From: Protula sp. h YS-2021
Lineage: Eukaryota; Annelida; Polychaeta; Sabellida; Serpulidae
Direction: 5' to 3'
NCBI GenBank assembly: GCA_949752745.1
Contig: OX457026.1
Location: forward strand, 38,854,723 to 38,918,722
Length of the DNA stretch: 64,000 bases
Shown: positions 32,130-43,075 of the stretch, piece by piece
Position numbering within the stretch: the first letter of the stretch is position 1
How the letters are laid out: each line of letters opens with the position of its first letter
Program-made: the position numbers and the translations under genes
Notes under the pieces: generated by a model
What the model was told of the DNA's origin: nothing
Database searches by the model: none
The model's input: only the letters and a program-made list of their open reading frames with translations

Positions 32130-32890
32130 GTATACAGTAGCGCCTCGTTAATTAGAACCCCTAATTAGATGAAAACCTGGTGTCTCCGCTACCCACACCT
32201 TTAGCGTTATTTTTGAATTTTGAACTTTGCCAAAAGCAGCATTTTATTGGATTGGATGGAATCTAATTATTTGCAATGTCATGTAACAGTAAAACCGCTG
32301 CAAGTATTTTTCGAGTTATTATAGCGATTAAGGTAGCGGGGACAGCCTGATCATTTTTTGGAAGTAACTTCGCCAAAAATCGTTTATTTTAACAGAATAA
32401 AGGCAGAAACGTGCGCGTAATAATAGTTGTTTTATTTGCGTTGGAACCTATTTGTCAAAAATTTTGAAAAATGGGAAAATTTTCACTTTTCCAAAACATG
32501 CAGGTAAGGTGCACAGGTTAAACAACATCATGTGACAAATATCATGACATCACGACTTCAGGAATAGATAAGAATAAATGTTTTTTTTTTTTTTTTTTTT
32601 TTTGTGCAATTTGAGCCATGAAAGACCAAGGGAAGGGGCCCAAATAAAAAAAAAAACAGGGGGGTTGGTCTCCAGGTAGCCAAGACACCCTAATTTGTGT
32701 TGACCTTGTACTCTTATTTTTTATGCTTGTAATAGCAGTACAGATATGATTTTACACGGCTACAAACTACCTTCAAGGGCTTTAAAACGGTTTTTAATTT
32801 ATTACGATATTTTTTAAACTTTTTGAGAAGTTAAAAAAAAAGGCCTGAAATTTGGGGTCAAATTCGACCAATTTTATTCTCAAAAAAGTC
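32130..32890. other. Repeat-derived non-coding sequence
   Basis: Holds a TACAGTAGCGCCTCGTTAAT end resembling a pogo/Tc1-type MITE at about 32134, a CAGTAAAACCG stretch near 32290, and a poly-T run at 32581-32603. No gene is seen. Confidence 0.5.
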
Positions 32891-33360
32891 ATTTTTTTAT
32901 AATATATAGATAAGCTAGAGCCAAAATATTTGTATCACTTATAGATCATTTCAAGCACTATCAGATGGTATAAAGTTTGTAAAAATCCATTAAAGACTCT
33001 TGACGATATTGTCAAAAATTTGTCACATTTTTGAGGATTTTGACATTTTTTAATGAAAAGCTCAATTTTATTATAACTTCTACATACTATGCAGGCAAGA
33101 AATTTGCACAAATAATAGACCATTTTATGCACTATAAAATGATCTAAAATTTGTAAAAATCCATTATGGACTTCTGACGATATGGTCGAAACATTGTCAA
33201 TTTTTTTCTGGACTGAGTATTTTTCATGAAAATCTCATTTTTAAAAGGGTTCTGCTAAAGATAGAGAAACCCAATCTTACACACTTCTAAACATTTATTA
33301 GAGCTATACAACGCTTTAAAAATCGTGAAAATCCATTAAAAACCTTTAGGACTTGGGAAC
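32891..33360. repeat. Tandem repeat, ~178 bp period, ~2.7 copies
   Basis: Repeated landmarks are tttgtaaaaatccattaaag, cttctgacgatat and a ttataacttctac-type start, at about 32895, 33072 and 33250. A related block without clear tandem structure occurs near 47330. Confidence 0.75.
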
Positions 33361-33389
33361 CAATGGGAGTATCCGCTACCTTCTTTTTT

Positions 33390-34030
33390 TCAAATGCAAA
33401 TAACTTTTTCCACATACAACCCCTAATGTTTTATTAACTTGATAGCAACTTTATTTCAAAAGAACAGACATGTAACGCGATAATGCAAGTAAAAAACAAC
33501 AATTTAACCAATCAAAAACTTAGTTGAAAATTTCCAGGTGGCGGAGATAGCCTGATGTTACGACTGCTTTTTCAGGCTAGGTGGTACCCTGAAAAAATGT
33601 TTCTAGCCGTTAAAACACTTCATTGCATCCTTTTTCAGTTGCTAAAAAAGTTAGGTGAGAAAAATAAATGATGCAAACAAAAAAATAATTTAACTGACCA
33701 AAAACTTAATTGAAAATATACTGCATGAGAGTCTCAGCTACCTACATTCTCAAATACAAAAAACTTTTTGAATATGCCAACTACGATGTTTCATTAACTT
33801 GGATGACAAACTTATTTTAAAAGAAAACAGATGTAACGCAGCAAAAGAAGTGAAAAAGATTAGGTTAACTGACCAAAAACTTGGTGGAAAATTTCGAGGT
33901 AGCCGAGACAGCTTGATGTTAGGTAGCGGAGAGTATCATTTTTTTAAGGCTAGATTGTACCCTCAAAGAATGTTTCTAGCCATTAAAACTGTTCATTACA
34001 TCCCTTTTTAGTTCCTATAAAGAGCTTAAA
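33390..34030. repeat. Tandem repeat, ~358 bp period, ~1.8 copies
   Basis: Paired landmarks: aactttttccacatac / aactttttgaatatgcc; aacagacatgtaacgc / aacagatgtaacgcagc; gcggagatagcctgatgtta / ccgagacagcttgatgttag; aatgtttctagccgttaaaa / aatgtttctagccattaaaa. The same gcgg-gacagcctgat motif appears once at 32335. Confidence 0.8.
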
Positions 34031-34512
34031 GCTAGAAATAAATGAAGTAAAAGCCTTTTACTTAAAGTTATTTGTGTTTAGGGTTAGGTTCATTTTGTGC
34101 ATGAAAAAAGTATTACACTTCTAATAGTAGTTGGGAAATGAATTTCACTTTGCTACAAAACATTATCAAGCGCTAATATTGGTATATGAACTGTCAAGGT
34201 AGCTTAAATACTTACTGAGATATGTGAGGAAAATGCATGAGGTCTTGGGTCAATTTTGCCCCCCCCCCCCCCCCCCCACCGCTCCTACGCAGCAAAGACA
34301 AACTGCGTTTTTTTTTTGTTTGCCTTTCCCATCGGCTTTGTAATTAAAGCCTTGAAGCGGCTTGATCAAAGCAGCAGTATGAGCAGCATTGTTTTGGTTT
34401 TGAGCGTTTCTTTCAGCTTAAAACCGCCTAATATAGCATTTTGAAGCATTCAGTACCACTGGTGGTACTGAGGTCCTGCCTCAAACATTAGATACAATTC
34501 TGCCGGCCTTGC

Positions 34513-34760
34513 ATGTGCTGTTTCCATGGATGGGGTATTCCTATGCAACTGTCTGTAGATTTGACCCATATACTTGATCAGATGTGTTGTTTCTATGGAT
34601 GGGGTATTTCTATGCAACTGTCTGTAGATTTGGCCCATATTCTTGATCAGATGTGTTGTTTCTATGGATGGGGTATTCCTATGCATCTGTCTATAGATTT
34701 GGCACATACTGATTCTATATGTGCTATTTCTGTGGCTTACAGCTATAGGATGGGCCCATT
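34513..34760. repeat. 69-bp minisatellite, ~3.5 copies
   Basis: Units begin at 34513, 34582, 34651 and 34719 (atgtgytgtttctatggatg, then tatgcaactgtctgtagatt and cttgatcag). The period is 23 codons, so frames stay open on both strands (for example GWGIPMQLSVDLTHILDQ on + and QIYRQLHRNTPSIETTHL on -). No evidence of coding beyond this. Confidence 0.9.
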
Positions 34761-35102
34761 CTACACCCATCAACCATTAAAACAGCCCATCTTGTTCACA
34801 ATACAAGGCAGTTTGTTCCCACTTTTAAGGGGAGAAGAAAATATGTGCTATTCCTATAGCCAAATATGGGCTGAAACAATAGGCGCAAAACAACGAAGAT
34901 GGGGTAAATCAATACCTCGCTGTTATTGAATGGGCCCATCCTACGGAGGGGCTGTTTCAATACAACAAGTAACACATAGAAATCAATAACACGAAATGTA
35001 AAAAAAGCCTTGGATCGACAGTTGTGCCTTATTTTTTTCAAGTATGTTCGAGGAATGCTGGAACATTGGCTGGTAGGTTGGTTAGTTAGTTGGTTGGTTA
35101 GT

Positions 35103-35390
35103 CATATGATTTGTTTAACGACATGGCCGAACCTTAGCCTGTTACATTGTGTCAGTACATGTCAATGAGTGACCAAAAACAACTCTGCTTAGTTTAATTT
35201 CAAGCCAAAAAAAAAAAAAAAAAGGAGAGAGAAGGCGGGAGAGAACGTCATACACCTTTCTCATTTCTCTGTACCAGTTTAATGTTTAAATAAAACCGTG
35301 CGATTTATTCAAGGAATAACTACACAAAGTTTGAAGTCGATCCGACTTTCCACAATTGAGATGTTTTGCTTAACAGCACATAAATATGGC
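35103..35390 (-). mobile_element. Truncated copy of the repeat at 46427-47012
   Basis: atttgtttaacgacatggcc through aagtttgaagtcgatccgac matches 46428-46690 in the same orientation. The head-hairpin end is missing here. It directly precedes the YR-retrotransposon array. Confidence 0.8.
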
Positions 35391-35935
35391 ATTTTTTGCT
35401 CAGCTAAAAATTGCTTTGCAAATCCACACTTTTTTCTCTCCTGCTTTTCATTGGTAGAGGGGCGAGTATAAGACCACCCTCTCAGCAAGTGACTGGTGTT
35501 CTCTCGATCTCTCCTAGCATTGCTGTTTCTTTTTCTTTTTATTTAGTTGGTGGTCAAAGTTTACGGCGTTTGCTCGATGTTTTAAATAAGTATATTTTCT
35601 TTAAACTGTTCAAACATTATTGTAATTACTATTCAGTTTTATCTACAAGTGCATTTTCGTTATATTTTGTTGTGTGGTGGATACGTGTTTTAAAAGACGT
35701 TGCACGTAAGATTGTTTTCAACGTTTTATTGCCCCACCAGGTCGTCCGCCGAGCTGGGACCTAAGAGTTGGTGTACGATCAGCTGACCATGTCCGAATTT
35801 ACGGTGGGAACAAGCGCAATTCTTCTTCTTCAGGAGATCAGAGACAGTGAAAAACGCGCACGCCTGGAATATCTCCAGTTTCTGATGACCATTTCGCGTT
35901 CCTTTTTGTGGGAGTCTTGACGTTCCCTCTACGGC

Positions 35936-36420
35936 GTGGCCCTGGATGACATACCAATGCGGTCATCGTCAATGGTCCGATTCGCTAGTGGACCTCACAG
36001 ATTTGATGCTGGCGTCTGCTTCCTCGACCGCAAGCGCTCGCTAGACTTCCATCGCAAGAGCGGAAATGCATGCCGCAAGTTCAATTTTGAAACCTGCACC
36101 TACCCAAATTACCGGTACGCTCATATATGTTTCGTATGCTGGAAAGCCGGGAAAGACGTACCTGGTCATCCGGCTCGCAAACACTCCCAGAACGTCAACA
36201 AAAAAAAACAAACAAAAAAACTCGTACCATAAAAAACTAATTTCTCGGGTGCCACAAAACCCCTGGACTGGTGAGTCGCGCTTTTCGCTCGAAGTTTTTC
36301 GTGAAGTTTACACAACTGCGACGGCCTTTGCCGGCGAAAATTGTTGTGGCGCCAGGATATCTGTCCCGATTCATTTAAATATCGATCATTTAAATATACC
36401 TCTTACAAGATTATGACGAT
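35936..36420 (+). pseudogene. Gag C-terminal part with Cys/His cluster, unit A
   Basis: Frame 35936-36232 reads MRSSSMVRFASGPHRFDAGV, HRKSGNACRKFNFETC and YRYAHICFVCWKAGKDVPGH with PARKH. The C-x7-C...H-x2-C-x2-C...H spacing is the zinc-binding type found at the end of DIRS/Ngaro gag proteins. After TAA the frame shifts to FSGATKPL and on to 36420. The capsid part upstream (from ~35790) is broken by a stop at 35918. Confidence 0.6.
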
Positions 36421-36445
36421 TTTCAAGTGTTGAATTTTTAGAATT

Positions 36446-37708
36446 CGCGTGGCGTCTCTATTTACATTGTTCAATGCCTACACCGGTGCATGTTTTAACT
36501 ATAATCATCGCTCTGCCCTTCTTTTTGCGACCGACGTTGATAATGCTTTAAAGTCTGATTTGAAAATTAACGCATTGTTAGGACCTTTTTCAGAGGAACC
36601 ATTACTGATCTTTTGAGCTTAAGCTGGCTTATAAACAAATTAGTCTTTCCCCATATGCTTGGAAGTTTACGGGTATTTCTTGGGAAAATGAACTTTATTT
36701 CTATATCCGCAAAATTTTTGGCCTACGAACTAGCGCTTTAGCCTGTCAGAGAACTACCAGTTGCGTCACATTTTGTAATGAAAAAGCAAGGTTTCGATAT
36801 TTGTAATCATTTAGATGATTTCGCGAAGGCAGAGACACCAGAAATGGCTCGCTTAGCGTTTCACACGTTAAGACTTTTATTTAATCTTTTAAATTTAATC
36901 AAAAGTACCGAGAAGACCACCCCACCCGCCACACGAATGATTTTCCTCGGAATATTGCTAAATTCCAAAGAGTTTACCATGACGATACCAGATGAAAAAT
37001 TGTCAAACACTATTACGCTGTTCGCGATGTGGCGGCGTAAACAAACGGCGTTCAGACGTGAACTGCAATCACTCGTTGGGAAGCTGCAACATCTTATTCC
37101 GTGCATTCGCGGGGGCTGTATCTTTATAAATCGTCTACTGAACACTACGGTCATCTGACAGTTCGGATTTAGATCTGCCAACGGACCTTAATTGTGACTT
37201 TTACAAGGATATAGAATTGTTCTATTACTGTAGGAAAGACTTCTGCGGAATGTCAATTATGAAAGAATTGCATTGGTGTAGGCCCCATGCTATCATCTCT
37301 TCAGACAGTTCCTTGGTCGGAGCTAGTGGTGTCAATTGGGATTGTAAAGAGTATTTTCATCTAGAGTTCTCCGCCTCTTACAACACTTTCAAAATACACA
37401 TTTTGGAAATCTTAGCTTTAATTGCTGGCTGTGAACTCTGGGGCCCACAGTTCGGTGGCAAAAGGATTAAAGCTCTGTGCGATAATCAAAGTGTGTGTAT
37501 CGCCGTTAACTCGGGGAAATGTCGAGATGTTAAGCTGCAAGAATGTCTTCAAGAACTGTTTTATGTTTGCACTATTTATTCGTTCGAAATACAGTGTGTT
37601 TATATAGAAACAAAACAAAACATCCTTCCCGATCACCTGGCTCGGTTTCACGAGAACAGGTCGGGAAAGTCGGCGATTAAACTCGTTAAACAATTTAAAT
37701 TAAATTAG
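36446..37708 (+). pseudogene. Reverse transcriptase-RNase H, unit A (broken)
   Basis: The N-part reads SLFTLFNAYTGACF and LLGPFSEEP. The RT core follows in another frame: AYKQISLSPYAWKFTGIS, FGLRTSALACQR, then after a shift near 36775 the catalytic HLDDF region and RMIFLGILLNSKEFTM. RNase H lies at 37217-37708, with DSSLVGASGVNWD, HILEILALIAGCELWG, CDNQSVCIAVNSGK and LPDHLARFHEN. The LDDF form replaces the usual YLDDF. The order RT, RNase H, recombinase identifies a YR retrotransposon. The same breaks occur in unit B. Confidence 0.8.
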
Positions 37709-37814
37709 TCTTATTGGACATTTCGCTCTTACAATTTTCGCACCCCAGGTGTAATTAATAAGTTTTATCATTCGTAGTTTTCTTTCTATTCTTTCTATTT
37801 CTATTTCGTTTACT

Positions 37815-40133
37815 CAGCATCTAGATGAAAAATATTCACACCTCAAACGACTAGCGTTCGCTCCGGGTTCGGCTTGAAATAGAAAAGTTCAGATTAGAGC
37901 CTATTTATTGCTCACATTACATACCGGTATTCAGCCCTTCCCCGCCACAACACTCACCTTGCAGCGTTATATCGCCTTTTTATCAAGACCTTTTAAAGCA
38001 TTTCAGTCAGTCAAAATTATTTAGACGGGCTACGCTTTGCATGTCTTGTTTTGAATTTGGATATTGGTACAATTTTAGAAGATTTTCTGTTAAACTAACT
38101 TTCCGGGGAGTTAAACATGTTCTGTGCAATAATCCGATTCGAAAGTTACCAATTACAAAAGATGTTTTGGGAAAACTCGCTCCGTTTTTGATATGAGAAA
38201 TACCGTGTATTTGGTTTTGTGGGCTGCTACTTTGGCCGGTTTTTTTGGTTGTTTAAGAAAGAGTTAACTGGTTCCGCCATCAGCTAAAAGTTTTGACAGA
38301 GTGAAACATTTCAGTCGTGAGTCATTTATTTTTGTCTGATAGGGTCATCCTGCCACTTAGGTGGTCTAAAACAGTCCACTTCCCAGAAACGATAATTGAA
38401 ATACCACTGTTAAAAATACCCAATTCTACGTTTTGTCATGTTTCAGCAATTAAAAATATACAGTCAATGGACAAAATTGTTCGTCACCTTGTACGAGTTC
38501 GCGTTGGACACCGCATGTGTTCTATATTAGGGCGTTGTATTTTAATACTTAACAACGTAATTGTTACGTCATGGGTGACTGTATCCATAGTAAAATCAAT
38601 GCAGATTACGTTCGTATAAGTATTGCGACAAGTTGTTTTGATTTTACATGTAAAATTTTAGCATCTAAAGATGGCTTCCGGTAGGAAGGAATATGGAAGT
38701 GAACTGAAACAAAAAATTGTGGAAAGTTATAAACGCAACAGAAATACTTCAGAATTGGCAAGAATTTTTAATATACCTCGGACTACAATCTGTAGTATTT
38801 TGACAAAATTTGAAAAAGAAAAAGTTGTTGAAAATCGCACTGGTAGAGGAAGGAAAAAATTATTTACTGAAAGAGACAAAAACCAACTTTTCCGGATCAT
38901 TAAAGCAAATAGAAGACAAACTTTGGTGGACATTACTGGTGTATTTAATGAACAAAATCACAAAAATTTTGTACTAGAACTATCAGAAGAAATATTAATA
39001 GTTTAGTGGTTTAGGAGGAGGTCCAGCAAAAACAATGCTCAGTTACAGATGTCAACAAGAAAAAAAGAATTAAATGGTGCAAAGAAAGAAAACATTGGTC
39101 AGTTGCGGGACAGTGGAAAAATTGGATTTTTAGCGATGAAACTCAAATAGTTTTTGGAAGTGATAACCGCATTTATGTTTGGAAAAAAAAGGCGACGAAA
39201 AGTACAACCCCCAACTCGTGTGCCCTACACCTCGTCACAGAATTAGTTTAATGGTCTGGGGATGTGCTACCTATCAAGGGGTAGGAAAAATTACCAAAGT
39301 TGAAGGTACAATAAATGCTCAAAAATACATAGATATACTGGACGAAAACCTTTGGCCTGTAATTGCACAGCATTTCCCTCAAAACAATTATGTATTTATG
39401 GATGACAATGCACCGATTCACAGGGCTCGAATTGTACAAAATTTTGTAATGGAAAACTATATCAATACGACAGAGTGGCCAGCACAATCCCAAGATTTAA
39501 ATATAATAGAAAATATGTGGTTATATGTCAAAAGAAGCCCTAAATCGAAAACACAACCAGACAGAGCTAATGGCTGAAATCAGACACATCTGGGAAAACA
39601 CACCACAAACCCGAATTCAAAGTTTATACGACACTATTCCCGATCGTATTTTGGAAGTAATAAAAATGAAGGCAATTTGACCAAATATTAAGGTAAGACA
39701 ATTTTCTATTGCATTACCAGAGGATATTGAATTCAGAATGAAAACAATACCAATGCGCCGCCATTTTGTAAAATGACGAACAATTATGTCCATTGACTGT
39801 ATGTGCCAAAGTACCAGCGGACCCTTCTTCCTCCACATTCGTTGTTCCGTTTAATGGTATGTTTTTACTCTGACTCACACTACATTTGTGGCCTATCTAA
39901 GAGAGATGTTATCAAAGGCTGGTTTAGACAGTGGACATTTTAGTGGGCATTCCCTCAGAAGAGGGTTTGCTAAGTTTGGTTTAAGTTGTGATTTGGATAT
40001 TTACTCATTAAAAATCCATGGGTGTTGGAAATCAGACGCTGTTTACAACTACTTAGACAATGACTACGAAATTCGAGAACACTGTATGGCTGTTATTAGA
40101 GATAACTTAATTTCAAAGGCAATCCATGGTTAG
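37815..40133 (+). pseudogene. Tyrosine recombinase (YR) gene split by a Tc1 insertion, unit A
   Basis: The recombinase replaces the integrase in DIRS-order elements and inserts circular DNA. The N-terminal SAM-like part is scattered in frames at 37850-38300 (TLTLQRYIAFLSRPFKAF, FFGCLRKS). The frame 38317-38458 reads VILPLRWSKTVHFPETIIEI and HVSAIKNI. The Tc1 element then interrupts it, and reading resumes at 39802 with CAKVPADPSSSTFVVPF. The catalytic C-terminus is in 39888-40133: HSLRRGFAKF (HxxR), HGCWKSDAVYNYLD (W/H and Tyr). Besides the insertion there are stops near 39867 and 39898. Confidence 0.82.
38461..39799 (+). mobile_element. Tc1-type (DD34E) transposon in the recombinase gene, unit A
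   Basis: Ends CAGTCAATGGACAAAATTGT and the inverted copy (ACAATTATGTCCATTGACTG, one mismatch) are flanked by TA at 38459-38460 and 39800-39801. The transposase starts at 38671: HTH ELARIFNIPRTTICSILTKF, AT-hook-like GRGRKK, second HTH to ~39006. After a stop and shifts come NWIFSDETQI (first Asp), YVFMDDNAPIHRA (second Asp) and DLNIIENMW (Glu), with 34 residues between Asp and Glu. An in-frame TAG near 39004 and an A-run length change near 39185 make it inactive. Confidence 0.92.
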
Positions 40134-41245
40134 TAACCCATTAGCAAGCGGATTTTGGGCATATAATGCGATATCATACCTTTTGCCTAGCTTTGATCAT
40201 AGGCCTGGCGGTTAGCTTTTAACTTGCATGTGGCAACATTAACCCCTTTCATTGTTCGTTATCAGGCTGATAATTCTTTTTCGAGCCTTTACGTAGATGC
40301 CAGTTTTCCTGTTGCAAATATTCGCTTGTAGTTAATCGGATTCTTTATATGTTAATTATGTTTTTCTCACAGTTTGGCTTCACCTTTTATCACAATTGTG
40401 AACAGTCCGAGTGTTGACTTGTAAATAATTTAAATTTATCCAGGTTCCACAAGGTCTTTGTCCTATTTTATGATCCCTCCAGTAGTTCATTTTACGACCA
40501 TTCCTTGCATGGCGGGCTATCATTTAGTGGATTTTAGTTTTGAATTTATTTTAAGCTGCAAGATGTGAAATAAAAAATTCATCGAAACAAGGAGTGGTCT
40601 CATTTGTCTTGTCGTTTGTTTTGTTTTTCTTCAACAACGTAATTTTTTCAATGACGAAATCCCTCAACTTCATTGTATGACGCAAAGTAATTATGACATT
40701 TTTTGCTCAGCTAAAATAGGTAATTGCTTTGCAAATCCACACTTTTTTCTCTCCTGCTTTTCATTGGTAGAGGGGCGAGTATAAGACCACCCTCTCAACC
40801 AGTGACTGGTGTTCTCTCTATATCTCCTAGCATTGCTATTCTTTTTTCTTTTTATTCAGTTGGTGGTCAAAGTTTACGGCGTTTGCTCGATGTTTTAAAT
40901 AAGTATATTCTCTTTAAACTGTTCAAACATTATTGTAATTACTATTCAGTTTTATCTACAAGTGCATTTTCGTTATATTTTGTTGTGTGGTGGATACGTG
41001 TTTTAAAAGACGTTGCACGTAAGATTGTTTTCAACGTTTTATTGCCCCACCAGGTCGTCCGCCGAGCTGGGACCTAAGAGTTGGTGTACGATCAGCTGAC
41101 CATGTCCGAATTTACGGTGGGAACAAGCGCAATTCTTCTTCAGGAGATCAGAGACAGTGAAAAACGCGCACGCCTGGAATATCTCCAGTTTCTGATGACC
41201 ATTTCGCGTTCCTTTTTGTGGGAGTCTTGACGTTCCCTCTACGGC

Positions 41246-41727
41246 GTGGCCCTGGATGACATACCAATGCGGTCATCGTCAATGGTCCGATTCGCTAGTG
41301 GACCTCAAAGATTTGATGCTGGCGTCTGCTTCCTCGACCGCAAGCGCTCGCTAGACTTCCATCGCAAGAGCGGAAATGCATGCCGCAAGTTCAATTTTGA
41401 AACCTGCACCTACCCAAATTACCGGTACGCTCATATATGTTTCGTATGCTGGAAAGCCGGGAAAGACGTACCTGGCCATCCGGCTCGCAAACACTCCCAG
41501 AACGTCAACAAAAAAAAAACAAACAAAAAAACTCGCACCATAAAAAGCTAATTTCTCGGGTGCCACAAAACCACTGGACTGGTGAGTCGCGCTTTTCGCT
41601 CGAAGTTTTTCGTGAAGTTTACACAACTGCGACGGCCTTTGCCGGCGAAAATTGTTGTGGCGCCAGGATATCTGTCCCGATTCATTTAAATATCGATCAT
41701 TTAAATATACCTCTTACAAGATTATGA
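41246..41727 (+). pseudogene. Gag C-terminal part, unit B
   Basis: Same Cys/His cluster as in unit A (ACRKFNFETC, YAHICFVCWKAGKD). One extra A in the poly-A run near 41512 changes the frame after NKKK, so the reading frame runs to 41551. Confidence 0.6.
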
Positions 41728-41755
41728 CGATTTTCAAGTGTTGAATTTTTAGAAT

Positions 41756-42969
41756 TCGCGTGGCGTCTCTATTTACATTGTTCAATGCCTACACCGGTGC
41801 ATGTTTTAACTATAATCATCGCTCTGCCCTTCTTTTTGCGACCGACGTTGATAATGCTTTTAATTCTGATTTGAAAATTAACGCATTGTTAGGACCTTTT
41901 TCAGAGGAACCATTACTGATCTTTTGAGCTTAAGCTGGCTTATAAACAAATTAGTCTTTCCCCATATGCTTGGAAGTTTACGGGTATTTCTTGGGAAAAT
42001 GAACTTTATTTCTATATCCGCAAAATTTTTGGCCTACGAACTAGCGCTTTAGCCTGTCAGAGAACTACCAGTTGCGTCACATTTTGTAATGAAAAAGCAA
42101 GGTTTCGATATTTGTAATCATTTAGATGATTTCGCGAAGGCAGAGACACCAGAAATGGCTCGCTTAGCGTTTCACACGTTAAGACTTTTATTTAATCTTT
42201 TAAATTTAATCAATATTGCTAAATTCCAAAGAGTTTACCATGACGATACCAGATGAAAAATTGTCAAACACTATTACGCTGTTCGCGATGTGGCGGCGTA
42301 AACAAACGGCGTTCAGACGTGAACTGCAATCACTCGTTGGGAAGCTGCAACATCTTATTCCGTGCATTCGCGGGGGCTGTATCTTTATAAATCGTCTACT
42401 GAACACTACGGTCATCTGACAGTTCGGATTTAGATCTGCCAACGGACCTTAATTGTGACTTTTACAAGGATATAGAATTGTTCTATTACTGTAGGAAAGA
42501 CTTCTGCGGAGTGTCAATTATGAAAGAATTGCATTGGTGTAGGCCCCATGCTATCATCTCTTCAGACAGTTCCTTGGTCGGAGCTAGTGGTGTCAATTGG
42601 GATTGTAAAGAGTATTTTCATCTAGAGTTCTCCGCCTCTTACAACACTTTCAAAATACACATTTTGGAAATCTTAGCTTTAATTGCTGGCTGTGAACTCT
42701 GGGGCCCACAGTTCGGTGGCAAAAGGATTAAAGCTCTGTGCGATAATCAAAGTGTGTGTATCGCCGTTAACTCGGGGAAATGTCGAGATGTTAAGCTGCA
42801 AGAATGTCTTCAAGAACTGTTTTATGTTTGCACTATTTATTCGTTCGAAATACAGTGTGTTTATATAGAAACAAAACAAAACATCCTTCCCGATCACCTG
42901 GCTCGGTTTCACGAGAACAGGTCGGGAAAGTCGGCGATTAAACTCGTTAAACAATTTAAATTAAATTAG
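41756..42969 (+). pseudogene. Reverse transcriptase-RNase H, unit B (48-base deletion)
   Basis: As unit A, but lacking 16 codons between LLNLI and the LNSKEFTM segment. A one-base substitution changes GMSIMKEL to GVSIMKEL at about 42511. RNase H (42478-42969) is open. Confidence 0.8.
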
Positions 42970-43075
42970 TCTTATTGGACATTTCTCTCTTACAATTTTC
43001 GCACCCCAGGTGTAATTAATAAGTTTTATCATTCGTAGTTTTCTTTCTATTCTTTCTATTTCTATTTCGTTTACT

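Larger units (their letters stand above)
35391..40697 (+). mobile_element. Ngaro-like YR retrotransposon, tandem unit A
   Basis: A 5307-base unit with gag-like, RT-RNase H and tyrosine recombinase remnants in that order, as in Ngaro/DIRS-order elements. The next unit follows head to tail at 40698 with the same start, attttttgctcagctaaaa. All three genes carry stops or shifts, and the recombinase gene holds a Tc1 insertion. Repeat start and end do not show LTRs. I did not resolve the split direct repeats expected of Ngaro. Confidence 0.88.

Noticed and set aside
34256..34444. Frame beginning with poly-proline
   Set aside because: It arises from a C-run and has no continuing protein signal.
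39248..39493. - strand frame inside the Tc1 element (also 44510-44755)
   Set aside because: Antisense shadow of the transposase catalytic domain.
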